A DNA stretch of 64,000 bases from Epiperipatus broadwayi (lineage: Eukaryota; Onychophora; Udeonychophora; Euonychophora; Peripatidae). A program made the translations under genes and the position numbers. Positions 1 through 11,947 of the stretch are shown here, in pieces. The DNA is taken from contig JAQFVV010012405.1 in the NCBI GenBank assembly GCA_028023455.1, positions 10,658,423-10,722,422 on the forward strand, given 5' to 3'. Under the pieces are notes generated by a model that saw only the letters and a program-made list of their open reading frames with translations, ran no database searches and was not told where the DNA came from. Numbering within the stretch: position 1 is the stretch's first letter; every line of letters starts with the position of its first letter.

Positions 1-1068
1 TATTATTAGCAACTTGAATAAAAAGGAACAAAATATAACTTGAGACAAATGCCCTATAATGACTTTTATATTAATAATCAAACAAAATATCACTAAATGC
101 CCAGGTAGGGAATATGCATCTACCTGACATTAGTGACAGCTGCATACAACTATGTGTAAATAACAAAATACTAGCTAAGTTATAAGAGCTAGGAATCAGC
201 ATCTATTTTACACTAATTTATTGACAAAGAATATGTATATATAAATAAAGCATATGCTATATGATAGGAATATTGACTACTGCATATTACTGCTCAAAAT
301 AAGTTTTTCAATGTGAAGGATGGAATAACACAATTGTATCACACAAAAAAATCTGTATAAATGAAGCATATAATATATGTTTGGAATTTGTATCTACCAC
401 ATACTACTGTTCAAAGTAAGTCTTTGAGTGTGAATGATTGGACAACCCAATTGTATCACACATTTATGAACAATAAAACCCTTATATATACAAAGAGCTG
501 GAAATAAAATTCCCTTAGCTCAAGTAAATTTAATACACTCAATTATTCTTTTCGATTTCTATGTACTGCTAAACCAGGAGGGTATTTTGCTTAAAAACTG
601 CAAACCTTTTTTACTATTAAAAAAAAATATTACTTAATTTCTGAAATCTGTCTATGGAGCTCCATTTTTGTTTACAGAGGTCATTAATCTGCATTATTCA
701 TGTTAATAATTAAATTACTCGTTTTACAATTTCTATATTCAAGACTAATGGAAATAACTATTATTAACTCTGGTTTTAAAATATTAAATAAGTTTTTAAG
801 ATAATGGCATGGATTTGCAATAATAAGCTTGTTGTTTTATAAAAATATTTTTCTTTTTTAGGTTTATGTCAACTCAACTGTGATATGACAAAAATAGCAA
901 ACCAATGGCATTCCAATTTATAATTTTTTTTTTTTGTGGAAAATCAATCATAATAATTTATAAATTAAATATTAGATATAAAGTAGATACTATTAGTAAT
1001 ATATTGTCTTAATAATATATAATCAAAGTTTGTACACATTACACTTTTCATCATTAATAGTTCGAGCT

Positions 1069-1071
<3 letters not shown>
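1..1071. other. AT-rich non-coding DNA
   Basis: No open frame with recognisable protein similarity and no RNA gene is visible. The stretch contains one imperfect tandem duplication (listed separately) and otherwise looks like ordinary AT-rich intergenic or intronic DNA. Confidence 0.6.
241..475. repeat. imperfect tandem duplication, unit about 118 bp
   Basis: Bases 241-356 and 358-475 align with each other: both run from ATAAATRAAGCATAT through a TACTRCTCAAARTAAG-like block to CAATTGTATCACACA. Divergence is appreciable, so this is an old local duplication or two adjacent copies of one short repeat. Confidence 0.7.

Positions 1072-1109
<38 letters not shown>
1072..1109. repeat. (AAT)n microsatellite
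   Basis: About 12 uninterrupted AAT units directly precede and merge into the GAA tract. A one-base change of the unit (AAT to AAG) marks the junction. Confidence 0.95.
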
Positions 1110-1811
1110 GAAGAAGAAGAAGAAGAAAAGAAGAAGAAGAAGAAGAAGAAGAAGAAGAAGAAGAAGAAGAAGAAGAAGAAGAAGAAGAAGAAGAAGAAGA
1201 AGAAGAAGAAGAAGAAGAAGAAGAAGAAGAAGAAGAAGAAGAAGAAGAAGAAGAAGAAGAAGAAGAAGAAGAAGAAGAAGAAGAAGAAGAAGAAGAAGAA
1301 GAAGAAGAAGAAGAAGAAGAAGAAGAAGAAGAAGAAGAAGAAGAAGAAGAAGAAGAAGAAGAAGAAGAAGAAGAAGAAGAAGAAGAAGAAGAAGAAGAAG
1401 AAGAAGAAGAAGAAGAAGAAGAAGAAGAAGAAGAAGAAGAAGAAGAAGAAGAAGAAGAAGAAGAAGAAGAAGAAGAAGAAGAAGAAGAAGAAGAAGAAGA
1501 AGAAGAAGAAGAAGAAGAAGAAGAAGAAGAAGAAGAAGAAGAAGAAGAAGAAGAAGAAGAAGAAGAAGAAGAAGAAGAAGAAGAAGAAGAAGAAGAAGAA
1601 GAAGAAGAAGAAGAAGAAGAAGAAGAAGAAGAAGAAGAAGAAGAAGAAGAAGAAGAAGAAGAAGAAGAAGAAGAAGAAGAAGAAGAAGAAGAAGAAGAAG
1701 AAGAAGAAGAAGAAGAAGAAGAAGAAGAAGAAGAAGAAGAAGAAGAAGAAGAAGAAGAAGAAGAAGAAGAAGAAGAAGAAGAAGAAGAAGAAGAAGAAGA
1801 AGAAGAAGAAG
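1108..1811. repeat. long (GAA/TTC)n triplet tract, about 234 units
   Basis: About 704 bp of AAG/GAA repeat with one visible interruption near 1127 (an extra A). Both strands give long homopolymeric frames (poly-Arg forward, poly-Phe reverse) that are translation artefacts. Established knowledge: long pure GAA/TTC tracts can adopt triplex or H-DNA and are length-unstable. The near perfection suggests recent expansion. Confidence 0.97.
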
Positions 1812-2093
1812 ATTGCTTTGGTGTGTATGTATGCTACTTTAAAATTCAAAACTACATTTTTAATTTTATTTCCCAAATAGCTTTATTGTTGAAGGAAGTA
1901 TTGATATTTAAGTTATCTTAATTTCTTCAGTTCATTTTTAATGTAAATTCTGTTGATTTTAAAAATCATTTAACCTGATTGTTGTCACGTTTATAGATAG
2001 ATAATTCATTGAATAATAACATTATGATTAAAAAAAACGAATAGAGAGAACATTTCTTTCCATGTTCAAGTTTCTCCTCTTTTGATGCATCTC

Positions 2094-2131
<38 letters not shown>

Positions 2132-4140
2132 AATTTGTGATCATGAATTGATGATCAAAGGTTTTCATTTGTAGCTTTCTAGTCAAGTAAACCAGCATAT
2201 AGTACAAATAGAAAATATATATGTATAAATATTTATTAGAACAGCAATAAATCAATATTTTTTATAATTACATTTTTAATAAAAAAATTATATATAAAAA
2301 ACAAAATGGAAAAAAATATAATTGAGTTTAAAAAAATACATAAAAAATTCAAATTTGATTTTAAATGGCTTTTTTAAAATTATATTTAATTATTACGTAA
2401 AAAAATAGTTTTTTATTGCTACTTTTAATAATTTATTAAAATGTCTTACTTTAAGAAAATAAATCTTTGCTGGTTAAATGAAGAAATATTCTATTGCTAA
2501 ATTAAGTTTTAATTGCTTGTTGAAATAATCTCTTTTTAAATGTTTCTCTCTCTATGTCTTCAAAGACATATAAATTAATAATTTTTAACAGATATTTTGT
2601 TGAAATATTTTAAGTATATGCAAATATCTGTTATATTTTTTTTCTTCTAGAAAAATCACAATCATATGATAATAGACACTGGCCAATGCAAACGCCTTTG
2701 CGTCCATCTTTTAAATGCAAAACACATTTACAGTTGACTCTTTTCATTTGTCATTGGTTTATTATCACATGATTCTAACATTTTTAAAGTATAATAGATA
2801 TTTCTATGTATTTAATATATATATATAATAATTTTTTATTAATATTATCATTATTTTCGTATTAGATATGCTGTAAAATATCACAGCAGTACTAGGTTAG
2901 GGCGAGGGCTAAGTTTGGATTTAGGATTAGGTTTTAAGATTGAGATCGAGTTTCAACACAGCAGGTCTAATACTAAACTACCATATTATTTTATTTTAAA
3001 TATTAATTTTCTAAATTTGTACCTATGGTTAATTTGAGCAATGATTAAAAATAATTAATAGAATTGTTTATTGCTCTGGAGTTCATGGACCAAAAATGAT
3101 AGCGACAATTGGTAAATCACAAATCTCTAAAATACTGCTATTCTACCACTATATAAAACCAATTTTTACAGCACTTCAGTCCCAGATTTCTGAATTTTTG
3201 CATATTGTGTATAGAGGTACCCATACTTGTAATAAAAATATGTTATAAGTTATCTGCACACCAACATCCACACACATATATTTATCTATTGTGTGCGTAA
3301 ATGTTAATTTGATAGCAATATCAAAATGTACTGTGTTAGTAAACCATTATTGAATTTAGTGTCAAGTTTTGCATTTCAATAAGTTCAAAAAACTTTTTAC
3401 AAAATTTACTTCACATTTGTGTTTATATATATACATTGTGTCGACCCGTGAAAAGTTGACAAGTTTCCTCTCCAAGCTGTAGGCACCACAGACTCTAAAA
3501 CTGTATATATTTATGTTGTGACATAATTTAGCTAGTTATCACAACAATAAAATGTTTGGAATGTCAACTATGATGTGAAATGTGACAGTTTGTTCACTAC
3601 TTTAATTCACAATGAAACAGTCACTGCAGTGTTAACATAAAATTTTCTTTTAAATTAACTAAAATGCTATTGAAACATTTGAAATGATTCAAAATGTAGA
3701 TGATGGGGTAGCTGTTAGTCAGAAGAATATTTTAAGTAGTAAGCAATATTTTATAATGACAGGGAAAGCATTAATGACCTTCAGCAGTGGCATAAAATAT
3801 ACTATTCCATTTTATATAACAACTTTTGATTCAGACATACTTGCACCTTGAAATTTTTGGGGTAAATAACATAATGGCATCCTTACATATTGCACGTGTT
3901 AGTTTAAAGATGGTGCTTCAAGTATCTTGGACAAAGAACAACCTAGATTTTTATTGGAAAACATTATAAACATTACCAAATGCTAGCATAAAAATATTTA
4001 ATTTTGTAACATAAAAAATTAAGGTGCGAGTCAGCATAAAAGGATTATCAGTTTTTAATCTAATTTAAATGTAACTCGGATTTGAATTTAGTCACAGTAA
4101 AGTTGAACATTTTTACCATTAGCTTATATTTTTTTATACA
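1812..4140. other. AT-rich non-coding DNA with short simple repeats
   Basis: No gene is supported. The stretch holds a (TA)n run at about 2097-2127. A short G-rich stretch at 2893-2935 loosely resembles degenerate TTAGGG units (GGTTAGGGCGAGGGC and following), but it is too short and imperfect to call telomeric. Confidence 0.6.
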
Positions 4141-4270
4141 TGTAAGAAACTCATAACATCACATGATCACCATTTTTTATGCTTGCTTATAACTCTTATC
4201 AAAACATCCATTGATTACTCTGGCTTTCATTGAGTGGCAATATGTATAGAGAGTTTTGCCTATTAAGAAA
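4141..4270 (+). repeat. dispersed short repeat, copy 1 (GGCAATATGTATAG family)
   Basis: Bases 4208-4265 (CATCCATTGATTA, then GGCAATATGTATAG, then GAGTTTTGCC) match the blocks at 37374-37440 and 36953-36986. Bases 4150-4207 look like the reverse complement of the segment that follows the motif in those copies (ATGTGATGTT end). This copy therefore appears to have one flank inverted. No coding capacity; probably MITE- or SINE-like. Confidence 0.55.
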
Positions 4271-5834
4271 CTCATAACTAATTGAACTAACTGAACATTG
4301 TGGTTAGTAAAAGTATATCTAGCTATTCTTATGTAAAAGATAAAAGAAGAAAATGGCAAATGTTTTGGTATGCCTGATGAATACTCCAATATTTTTTTTT
4401 AAGGGCTATGGAAATTTTTTCTTTGCAGTGGATTATTTGAAGTCTATTTTACTTACTGTTTACATTAAATGAATGCAAAAAATAAAAAAAAAAGATTCAA
4501 AGAGACACTTTAATTATTTGTATCTGATATCATCAAGCTAATATGAACTGTAGGACATTGGCAATTATATTAAATTGTAAATAGTTACATGTGACTATGT
4601 ATATGTCACTTTTGTAAATAGTTTTTACTTGGAAATATCTATTTGCTTAATGCTGAAACTATGGTTGTGTAAAAAAATTTTAAAAGACCATTGCAATTTT
4701 ATTAGTATATGTATTGTTATATTCACTTTTCTATATATACATATATGTAGAGAATATTCAATTCACCACTTCACAACATTAATATATGTCAGCAATGCCA
4801 TCTATGAATAAAAGTAAAAGACTGAACTTCAAACAGCTATTTTAACATTGTGAAATGGTGATTTGAATGTTTTCTATCTGTTTTCACTAGTATTATATGC
4901 ATTATAATATTTTCTTAAGCATATATGTTTATTTATGATTTCTACATAAATTTATAAAATCTTATAGTCTAATATACAACAATGTTTGATAAAATATCAG
5001 TTAAGCTCTTGAAAAGCACATGCTTATGTTAATAACATTTGACATTATTAGCTGCTTGAAAAACTAGTTGAAGTTACATTGAGCATAGAAACTCTCAACT
5101 GATCTCCAAAGTAGCTAACAATGTGAAATTTGATTGATTAAAATATGTGTCTACAAAAAAATTAATTAATTTCTGATCAAACATTATTGTATATACGATT
5201 GCAATTTTCTAAAAAAAAATTATAAAAGGTGCAATTAAATAATTTTCATAAATTACATATTTATTTAGTATTTAAATAATTAATATTAACATAATTAAAA
5301 TATTTATTTAAGACAAAGTAATTTAAAAATAGATTACATTATAAACTTCACTTTTTCACTTAACATTAACTCTTGGCAACTACAATTGTTATATAATACC
5401 TGCTAAAAATATTCATATGCCTAAATTACATAGAATTTTTTAATTGAAAAGCTATTGGCATCAGACATTTCTAGATGGTCTGTATTTTATATAAAAAAAC
5501 AAATTAAAGTGAATTAAGCTCTCATAGTATGAGCTTATGCCACTTTTGGATGATGTAATGGTATCTCAAACTGATGTAGTCTAAATATAAGTAATTTTAT
5601 TACTTTAGTTTTTGCAATCTATGGGTTTTTCAATATTTTTATACAAATATTATACTTTTGTATGTGATGCTTACAATAAAAAATATATTTTATTATAATA
5701 ATTGAAAGTTCATTTCGTAAAAGAAAACAATTATCTCATCTCAGTTAAGTGTTGTATAAGTGAATGTAATTTTATTTTCCCATATTTTTACATTTATGAT
5801 TATTTTATATATTTTTACCTTTTTATACAAATTG
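4271..5834. other. AT-rich non-coding DNA
   Basis: Nothing recognisable was found on either strand beyond short A/T runs. Confidence 0.6.
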
Positions 5835-6067
5835 AACTCTGTCCATTAAAGTTTAAGAAATTGGTATCTTAATATGAGTACTGATTGTATATATGTATGA
5901 GAGATTATAATCTGTCCCATCTGGTAAATGCTGGTGCTGCATAAAATATGTCTATTGGGGGTCATCTAATTTTTTTGCATGCATGTAGTCATGTGTATCA
6001 GTTGCTTGAGATGGATTGGAGAATGAATATAAACTGAAAACTCCTAAGTTCAAATCCTTCTACTTAG
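5835..6067 (+). repeat. tRNA-related dispersed repeat, solo copy
   Basis: This copy runs from CTGTCCATTAAAGTTTAAG to CTAAGTTCAAATCC. It matches the plus-oriented arms at 37829-38092 and 38809-39083 in order: CCATTAAAGTTTAAG, GAGATTATRATCTG, GCATAAAATAT, GAGAATGAATATA, CTAAGTTCAAATCC. The 3' end carries a tRNA B-box-like motif (GTTCAAATCC), preceded by an A-box-like GAGATGGATTGG. It is most likely a tRNA-derived SINE-like sequence. It lies about 30 kb from the inverted cluster at 36421-39085. Confidence 0.65.
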
Positions 6068-7742
6068 ATATTATAATACATATTGTAAATAATGTTTATA
6101 ATTAAAAAAACATCATATTTTCAACTTTTAATTATTTCATAAAATACTTTTTTTAGAAGCAGTATCACATATCACTGTACCTATTACATTACAAAATGTC
6201 ATTAGAGTAATTGTGCTTCATGTTGTTACAGTAAAGATAAATATCATGAAACACTTTCATGCACTGCTCTAGCATTGTGATAGTTTAAATTTTATTCCCC
6301 AGCTGAAAACTTTCAGCATTAATTTTAATATTAAACCACTATTATTTATCATAATATAATATGTTTGACTTTATTTGATAAATATTTTGTTTACAAATTT
6401 AGAAATAAAGCAAATTCATTAAAAATACATTTTACTTGTGCAAAAATTGATAAAACTATATCATAATTAACTGTCAGAAGAAGAAAGTTTATTTTAGAAA
6501 ATGAACAAAATCTTTTTTATTTGATGTTTGTTTTTAAACATGAATGAATAAATATCAATATCTAATAAACCTATCAAATTATGCTTTAAAAAGTCTAACA
6601 TTTTTTAATATTTTTTTCACTACTGCCATATATTCTACCTTGAGGAATCCATTAATAATTTTTAAGTTATTTTGGAAAATACTGAATTTACATCTTTCAT
6701 ATTTATATTAGTTTAAAATATTCACATTCATAATGTTGTTTTCTAAACAAAAAATTGTGCAGATTCATAAAATTTACAGTACTAATAATTCATATATTGT
6801 CAGAGAACAAATATGGATATTTTAATGAAAGCAAGAAAATTTTTTTTTATAATTCAACAATATACTTCATTGTAGAATGTTATGTTCTAATAGCATAACA
6901 AGCTTCAAAGTCTGAATTGACAATTTTTAATTTTAAAATGTCAAGTATTTCTAAACCATAAATAAATTTTCTAGCAATATATTTGGAATACCATCTATTG
7001 TTAATCAACTATTATTAATAAACTTGAAATATATTAATATTTAGTTAAACAACAATAATTGCTCATGTCTGTTTATATTTTAACTTTCAGTTATTTTATA
7101 ATCATTACAATATTCTTTTTTACATTATGAATAGATGTTCAGTTATTGTAATTTTTACACAAACAAAATTGGTAATCACTTTATATGATGTGCAAATTTT
7201 CAATAACAGTCGACCATTCAAAGTCTCAGAAGCAATATCACTACTTAAAATAATTTTGACTGTAATTTATTATTCCTATTAACATGTGAATTAAAATTCC
7301 AAGGAACAATTATGTTTTTTTTCCTAAATATTCTGAATATAATATTGGAGCAGATTAAATTACATGCTAATATGATTTTATAAGATTGCCATTAATATTA
7401 TTAGAAATATATTTGTAGATATAAAAATTATAAGAAAAGAAGATACATGTAAAATCACACATTAAACTTAATGCTAGTCTTCATTTATTTAATTATTTGT
7501 TTTTCCAAACAATGTTGTAGCTGTTTATCTCCTTATTTAATTTATTTGCTTTGGTTGAATTTTTAATTTTGTTTGGTATCAATGTTTGGTGCCTCTAAAA
7601 AGAATATAATGGACTCATTAATCAGTAGATGATTAGTTTATTCCAGTCAAACATTGACATATTAATGGTATGAATTATATAAAAATGATCTCATATATAT
7701 AATATTATAATTTGATGTCTGTATTTCTTCAAATCAATATAT
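6068..7742. other. AT-rich non-coding DNA
   Basis: No gene or clear repeat was seen; only A/T runs. Confidence 0.55.
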
Positions 7743-9425
7743 GTAATCTAATAATCAAATATTTATAAATACAGTAATTAGATATATGTAAAGTAATAAC
7801 TTTAAAATTTTTTATCCACTTAGGAGCACTTTTGACTATCCTCATAGTCTTTGTCAACTAACACTTTAAAAGTATAACCTTCTCACAATTCCATGATCTT
7901 AATGTTTGCTGCCTATCTGTTAATTAAGCCTTGTTTGTATTTATTTATTAGCATAGCTTCCTTTATTTTCCTTTTGTTATTTTTTTTAATTTGCAATATT
8001 TTTAATTATTATAATTGAACTTAAAAAACATGAATACATGATTTATTATAGTCATAAAAAATGAATAATGAAACATTACTATTTACTTTGCAATTTTGTT
8101 TCATTTTCTGAACCCTTTTTAATAACAGCAAGTGCTCTTTAGTTCCTTTTTCCAATGTGCATCTCAATTCCATTATATATTCTCTACCACATCTACATAT
8201 CCATTCATAAATAATGCAATTTTTATTTATAAATGAGGTTTTATCTTTACAGTTATTTATTAATTTGTTTAATGTAGGAGGTGCATAAAATGCAATGTCA
8301 TATATTCCTTTATAAATTTTCCTTCTAAAATTTACTTGATCATTCAAAATGTATGGTATTGATAACCATGTTTTTATTAGGAGAGGAATCAATATTATTA
8401 TTAATATTTTTATTCTTATATTTCATATTAAAATTTTTAATAACATTATATATATGATTATAATTGTAGCCAACATTTAACAATTTATTTGAATACATTT
8501 CAATATTTTTAGCATTATCCACTGAATATTTACAATGACTAGTTTCTCTAAATAAGAAGGACTTTAAACCTGCCATTTTATGTGACACTGGCACTCTTGA
8601 TTTATATGAAATATAACCGCTTTTTACTATTGGTTTTATGGTCATACAATAACCCAGATTACATTGATTTCTGGTTATTTTAAGATCAAGTAACTGAATG
8701 TGCATTGAATTTTTATCTGTTTTCATCCATTTTAAGCCATTTAAATTATTTAATTCTTTAAACAAATCTTTAATTGTATTTGGCCTGCTGCATACAAAAA
8801 CATCATTGACATATTGATAATATATAATAATATTTTTTGATAACCTTCCATATTCATAATATTTTTTTTGTGTGTAGAAATTAAAAATTACATATTTGAG
8901 CAACAGTAGGTAAACCCATTGGCCAGCCATTGCCCATTTTATAAAAATTATTCTTAAAATCTGCATAAATATTTTTATAAATAAAGCTTAATGTTTCAAT
9001 TATAAATTTGTTATTTTTACATTGATATTTTTAAAACTTAAAGCATTGGAAATAATTTGAATAGAGACTATTTTGATCAATTGATCTGTATGTTTCACTT
9101 ATGTCTAAAATACATATTATATTATTAAAATCAATTATAATGTTACAGATTTTAATAACAAAATCAAATGATGAACATATGATAAATCTTATAGTAAATA
9201 CTATTGTCAATCACATTATTTTTTGGCTTTTTAAAAATGTTATTAATAAATTAAATACACAAATTTTCAATATTTACTGTATCATCTTTCATAAAGTTAA
9301 GATTATTCATTTGAGTAATAACTTTATCTTCATAATCAGATTTTAGTAACATGCACATTCTTAATTGTTTATCTTCCCTTATACAAAATAAATTATTATC
9401 AGATGTATTTTTTTAAAATTTAGAT
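7743..9425 (-). mobile_element. old Penelope-like element (PLE) copy, minus strand half of a head-to-head dimer
   Basis: Read on the minus strand, 9425 down to about 9190 encodes a diverged version of the N-terminal part seen at 11947-11750. This is followed by the RT region with a GMWVYLLLL-type remnant, YVNDVFVC in place of YVDD, and a C-terminal GIY-YIG-like end (WICRCGREYI). The coding frame is broken: two open stretches, 8340-8966 and 8021-8392, lie in different frames. The outer end at 7743 is GTAATCTA, matching the outer ends of the other copies. It is 5' truncated, as is its partner. Confidence 0.8.
8021..8966 (-). pseudogene. degenerate PLE reverse transcriptase / GIY-YIG ORF
   Basis: On the minus strand, 8966-8340 (208 aa) carries the RT palm remnant: the catalytic YVDD box reads YVNDVFVC, so the first catalytic Asp is lost. 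It then has the DLKITRNQCNLGYCM and SHKMAGLKSFLFR blocks, which align with LDIQITLNDYS and CHKLSGLKSFLFR of the young copy. A frameshift near 8340-8392 moves into a second frame (8392-8021), which encodes the linker and the GIY-YIG-type endonuclease remnant (IIYEWICRCGREYI, then LEKGTKEHLL). Frameshift plus active-site loss mean it is inactive. It is clearly older than the copies at 10315-13413. Confidence 0.8.
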
Positions 9426-9429
9426 AATA

Positions 9430-10110
9430 ATATGAAATATAAGAATAAAAATATTAATAATAATATTGATTTCCTGCTAATAAAAATATGGTTATCAATA
9501 CTATATATTTTGAATTATCAAGTAAATTTTATAAGGAAAATCTATAAAGGTATATGTGGCATTGCATTTTACACACCTCCTACATTAAACAAATTAATAA
9601 ATAACTCTGAATATAAATCCTCATTTATAAATAAAAATGACATCATTTATAAATTGATATGTAGGTGTGGGTAGTGGATATATAGGGAATTGAGATACAC
9701 TTTGGAAAAAAGAACTAAAGAGCACTTGCTGTTATTAAAAAGGTTCAGAAAATGAAACAAAATTGCAAAGTAAATAATAATGTTTTAGTATCCATTTTTT
9801 ATCATAATAAGTCATGTATTTATGGTTTTAACTTCAATTATAATAATGTAAAAATATTGCAAATTGAAAAAATAACAACAAAAGAAAAATAAAAGAAGCT
9901 ATGCTAATATACAACTACAAACAAGACTTAATTAACAGATAGGTAGCAAATGTTAGGATCATGGAATTGTGAGAAGGTTAACCTTTTAAAGTGTTAGTTG
10001 ACAAAGATTATGAGGATAGTCAAAAGCCCTCCTAAGTGGATAAAATTTTTTAAAGTTATTACTTTACATATATCTAATTACTGTATTTATAAATATTCAA
10101 TTATAAGATT

Positions 10111-10112
<2 letters not shown>
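9430..10112 (+). mobile_element. old PLE copy, plus strand partial half of the head-to-head dimer
   Basis: This is the inverted counterpart of 7743-8420. The plus frame 9432-9674 encodes a stretch nearly colinear with the minus copy (IRKIYKGICGIAFYTPPTLN, then YKLICRCG), followed by the shared 3' untranslated end through GGATAAAATTTTTTAAAG to AAGATTAC. The coding part stops at a TAG within the GIY-YIG region. It is 5' truncated much more than its partner. The outer end passes directly into a (CA)n(TA)n microsatellite. Confidence 0.8.

Positions 10113-10149
<37 letters not shown>
10113..10149. repeat. (CA)n(TA)n microsatellite between the two PLE dimers
   Basis: ACAC repeats followed by ATAT repeats separate the outer 3' end of the old dimer from that of the young dimer. 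PLE copies here end in ATTAC followed by AC or AT repeats, so the microsatellite may originate from PLE 3' ends. Confidence 0.85.
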
Positions 10150-10154
<5 letters not shown>

Positions 10155-11947
10155 GTAATATACAAATCAATATATATATATCAAAATACAGTACAATTTA
10201 TATAAATTATATTCTTTTAGAAGTACTTTCAACTATACACTTTGTAGTCTTTATCAACTATATAACGTTGAATAATCAAAACAAGACAACCCTTAACAAT
10301 ACCCATAGTTCAATTCAGATTTCCCACAATTCTGTTATCTTAACATTTGATGACTGGCGATTCATTAACATTTGACGATTTCTTGAAATCAACATAGCCT
10401 CTTTTATTTTACGTTTATTATGACAACGTTCAATTTGAGTAATTTTCATATTTTTATAATCAAATTTAAATCCATATTGACAAGATTTATTATGATCAAA
10501 TAAAACAGATGATGAAGGTTTATTTACATCTGTTACATATTGATTCTCTTTTTGAATTCTATTATATAAAAGCATATGTTCTTTTATTCTCTTCTCAAAT
10601 GTACACTTAGATTCACCAATGTATTGTACGCCGAATCCACATATCAATCTATATATAATAGAATTTTGATTAAACTTTGAATTTTGAATTTTAGAATTAT
10701 TAAGCAATCTATTTATGTTATTTGTAGAGAAAAAAAGCAATATGACACAAACCATTATAAATTTTCCTAATAAACTTGACCTGCTCATCTGATATAAATG
10801 GCATTGAAATCCATTTCATTTTGATATTTTTATTTTTAATTTTATTATAGTGTTGATTTCTTTTAAATTCTTTAATAATATTAGCAATTGCATTTTTATA
10901 ATAACCAATTTTCAACAAGTCATTAACAAATAAATGTACATTTTTAATTTTATCACTAGAATATTTGCATAATTTTTCATTTCGAAATAAGAATGATTTC
11001 AATCCAGACAGCTTATGACACATAGGTACATGTGATTCATATGGAATAAAACCTCTAATTTCAATTGGTTTAATTAACATAAGATAATCCAAACTGTAAT
11101 CATTAAGAGTAATTTGAATATCCAAGAATTTTATGAAATTGTATTTCTCTTTAATTATAACCCATTTTATATCCTTAATCTCATTTAATTCATTAAATAA
11201 ATTGACTATTAGTTCTTGTTTTCCACAAATAAAAACATCATCCACATATCTATGATATACTTTAATTTCTTGATATTTCAATTGTTTTAAAATTTTACAT
11301 TCATATGTTGATATAACAAAATTACAAATTTGAGCAACAGCAGGGAGACCCATTGGCCAACCAAAACTCATTTTATAATATTCATTATTAAAATTAACAT
11401 AAATATTTTTATCAATAAACTGCAATACTTTTATAATAAAATTTATAATATCAGACTTTACATTTTTTGAAACAAGAGCATTATAAATAATATTAATTGA
11501 CTCTATTCTATCTATTGATCCATACATTTCATTTATATCAAAAGAACAAATTGTGTCATGTAAATCTATATTTATATTCTTAATTTTATCTACAAAATCA
11601 AACGATGATGAAATAGTATATTCTCCAAAACCTAAAATATCTTGAAGTAATAATTCAATATATCTACATGTTTGATAATAATATGCACCACCAAAATCAA
11701 CCATCAATCTCAATGGATAATTTTCTTTATGTAGTTTTATATTCGAAAATATCCTAGTGCAAATAGCAGATGATGGATATAAGTTATAATATGTATGACT
11801 ATCAATAGCTTTATTCTTAGCTTTCTTTAAAATTTCATTTATAAATTTCATGCGAGATGTATCAATATTTATTATTTCACTATTTTGAAATTTAAGCTTT
11901 TTCATTTGATCCATAACTTTTTCATTATATTTCGCTCTTGTAAACAA
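10150..11947 (-). mobile_element. young PLE copy, minus strand half of a head-to-head dimer
   Basis: This is the left arm of a giant inverted repeat: 10150-11887 pairs with 11945-13683, separated by a 57-nt spacer at 11888-11944 that is the extra 5' sequence of this copy. It contains RT and GIY-YIG coding sequence plus about 170 bp of 3' flank ending in a TATATGTAATATACAAATC-like outer end (as read on the plus strand). It is 5' truncated: the frame runs straight into the junction with no ATG upstream of the RT. Confidence 0.9.
10315..11947 (-). pseudogene. PLE reverse transcriptase + GIY-YIG endonuclease ORF, frameshifted
   Basis: Frame 11947-10718 encodes the RT fingers/palm: FDINEMYGSID (motif A, catalytic Asp), GWPMGLPAVAQICN (motif B) and YVDDVFICG (motif C), then the thumb region. 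An extra base in an A/T run near 10730 shifts the frame; coding resumes to 10315 with the linker and the GIY-YIG nuclease (IYRLICGFGVQYIGES, then FEKRIKEH). One Cys of the nuclease's Cys pair is Phe here but Cys in the plus copy. RT followed by C-terminal GIY-YIG is the hallmark of endonuclease-bearing Penelope-like elements. About 550 aa in total, shorter than full PLE proteins, so the N-terminus is missing. Confidence 0.88.

Noticed and set aside
965-1876. Long open frames of poly-Phe (minus) and poly-Arg (plus)
   Set aside because: They are direct translations of the GAA/TTC repeat and have no start context or non-repeat domain.
2893-2935. TTAGGG-like telomeric repeat
   Set aside because: Only two or three imperfect units; too short for interstitial telomere sequence.
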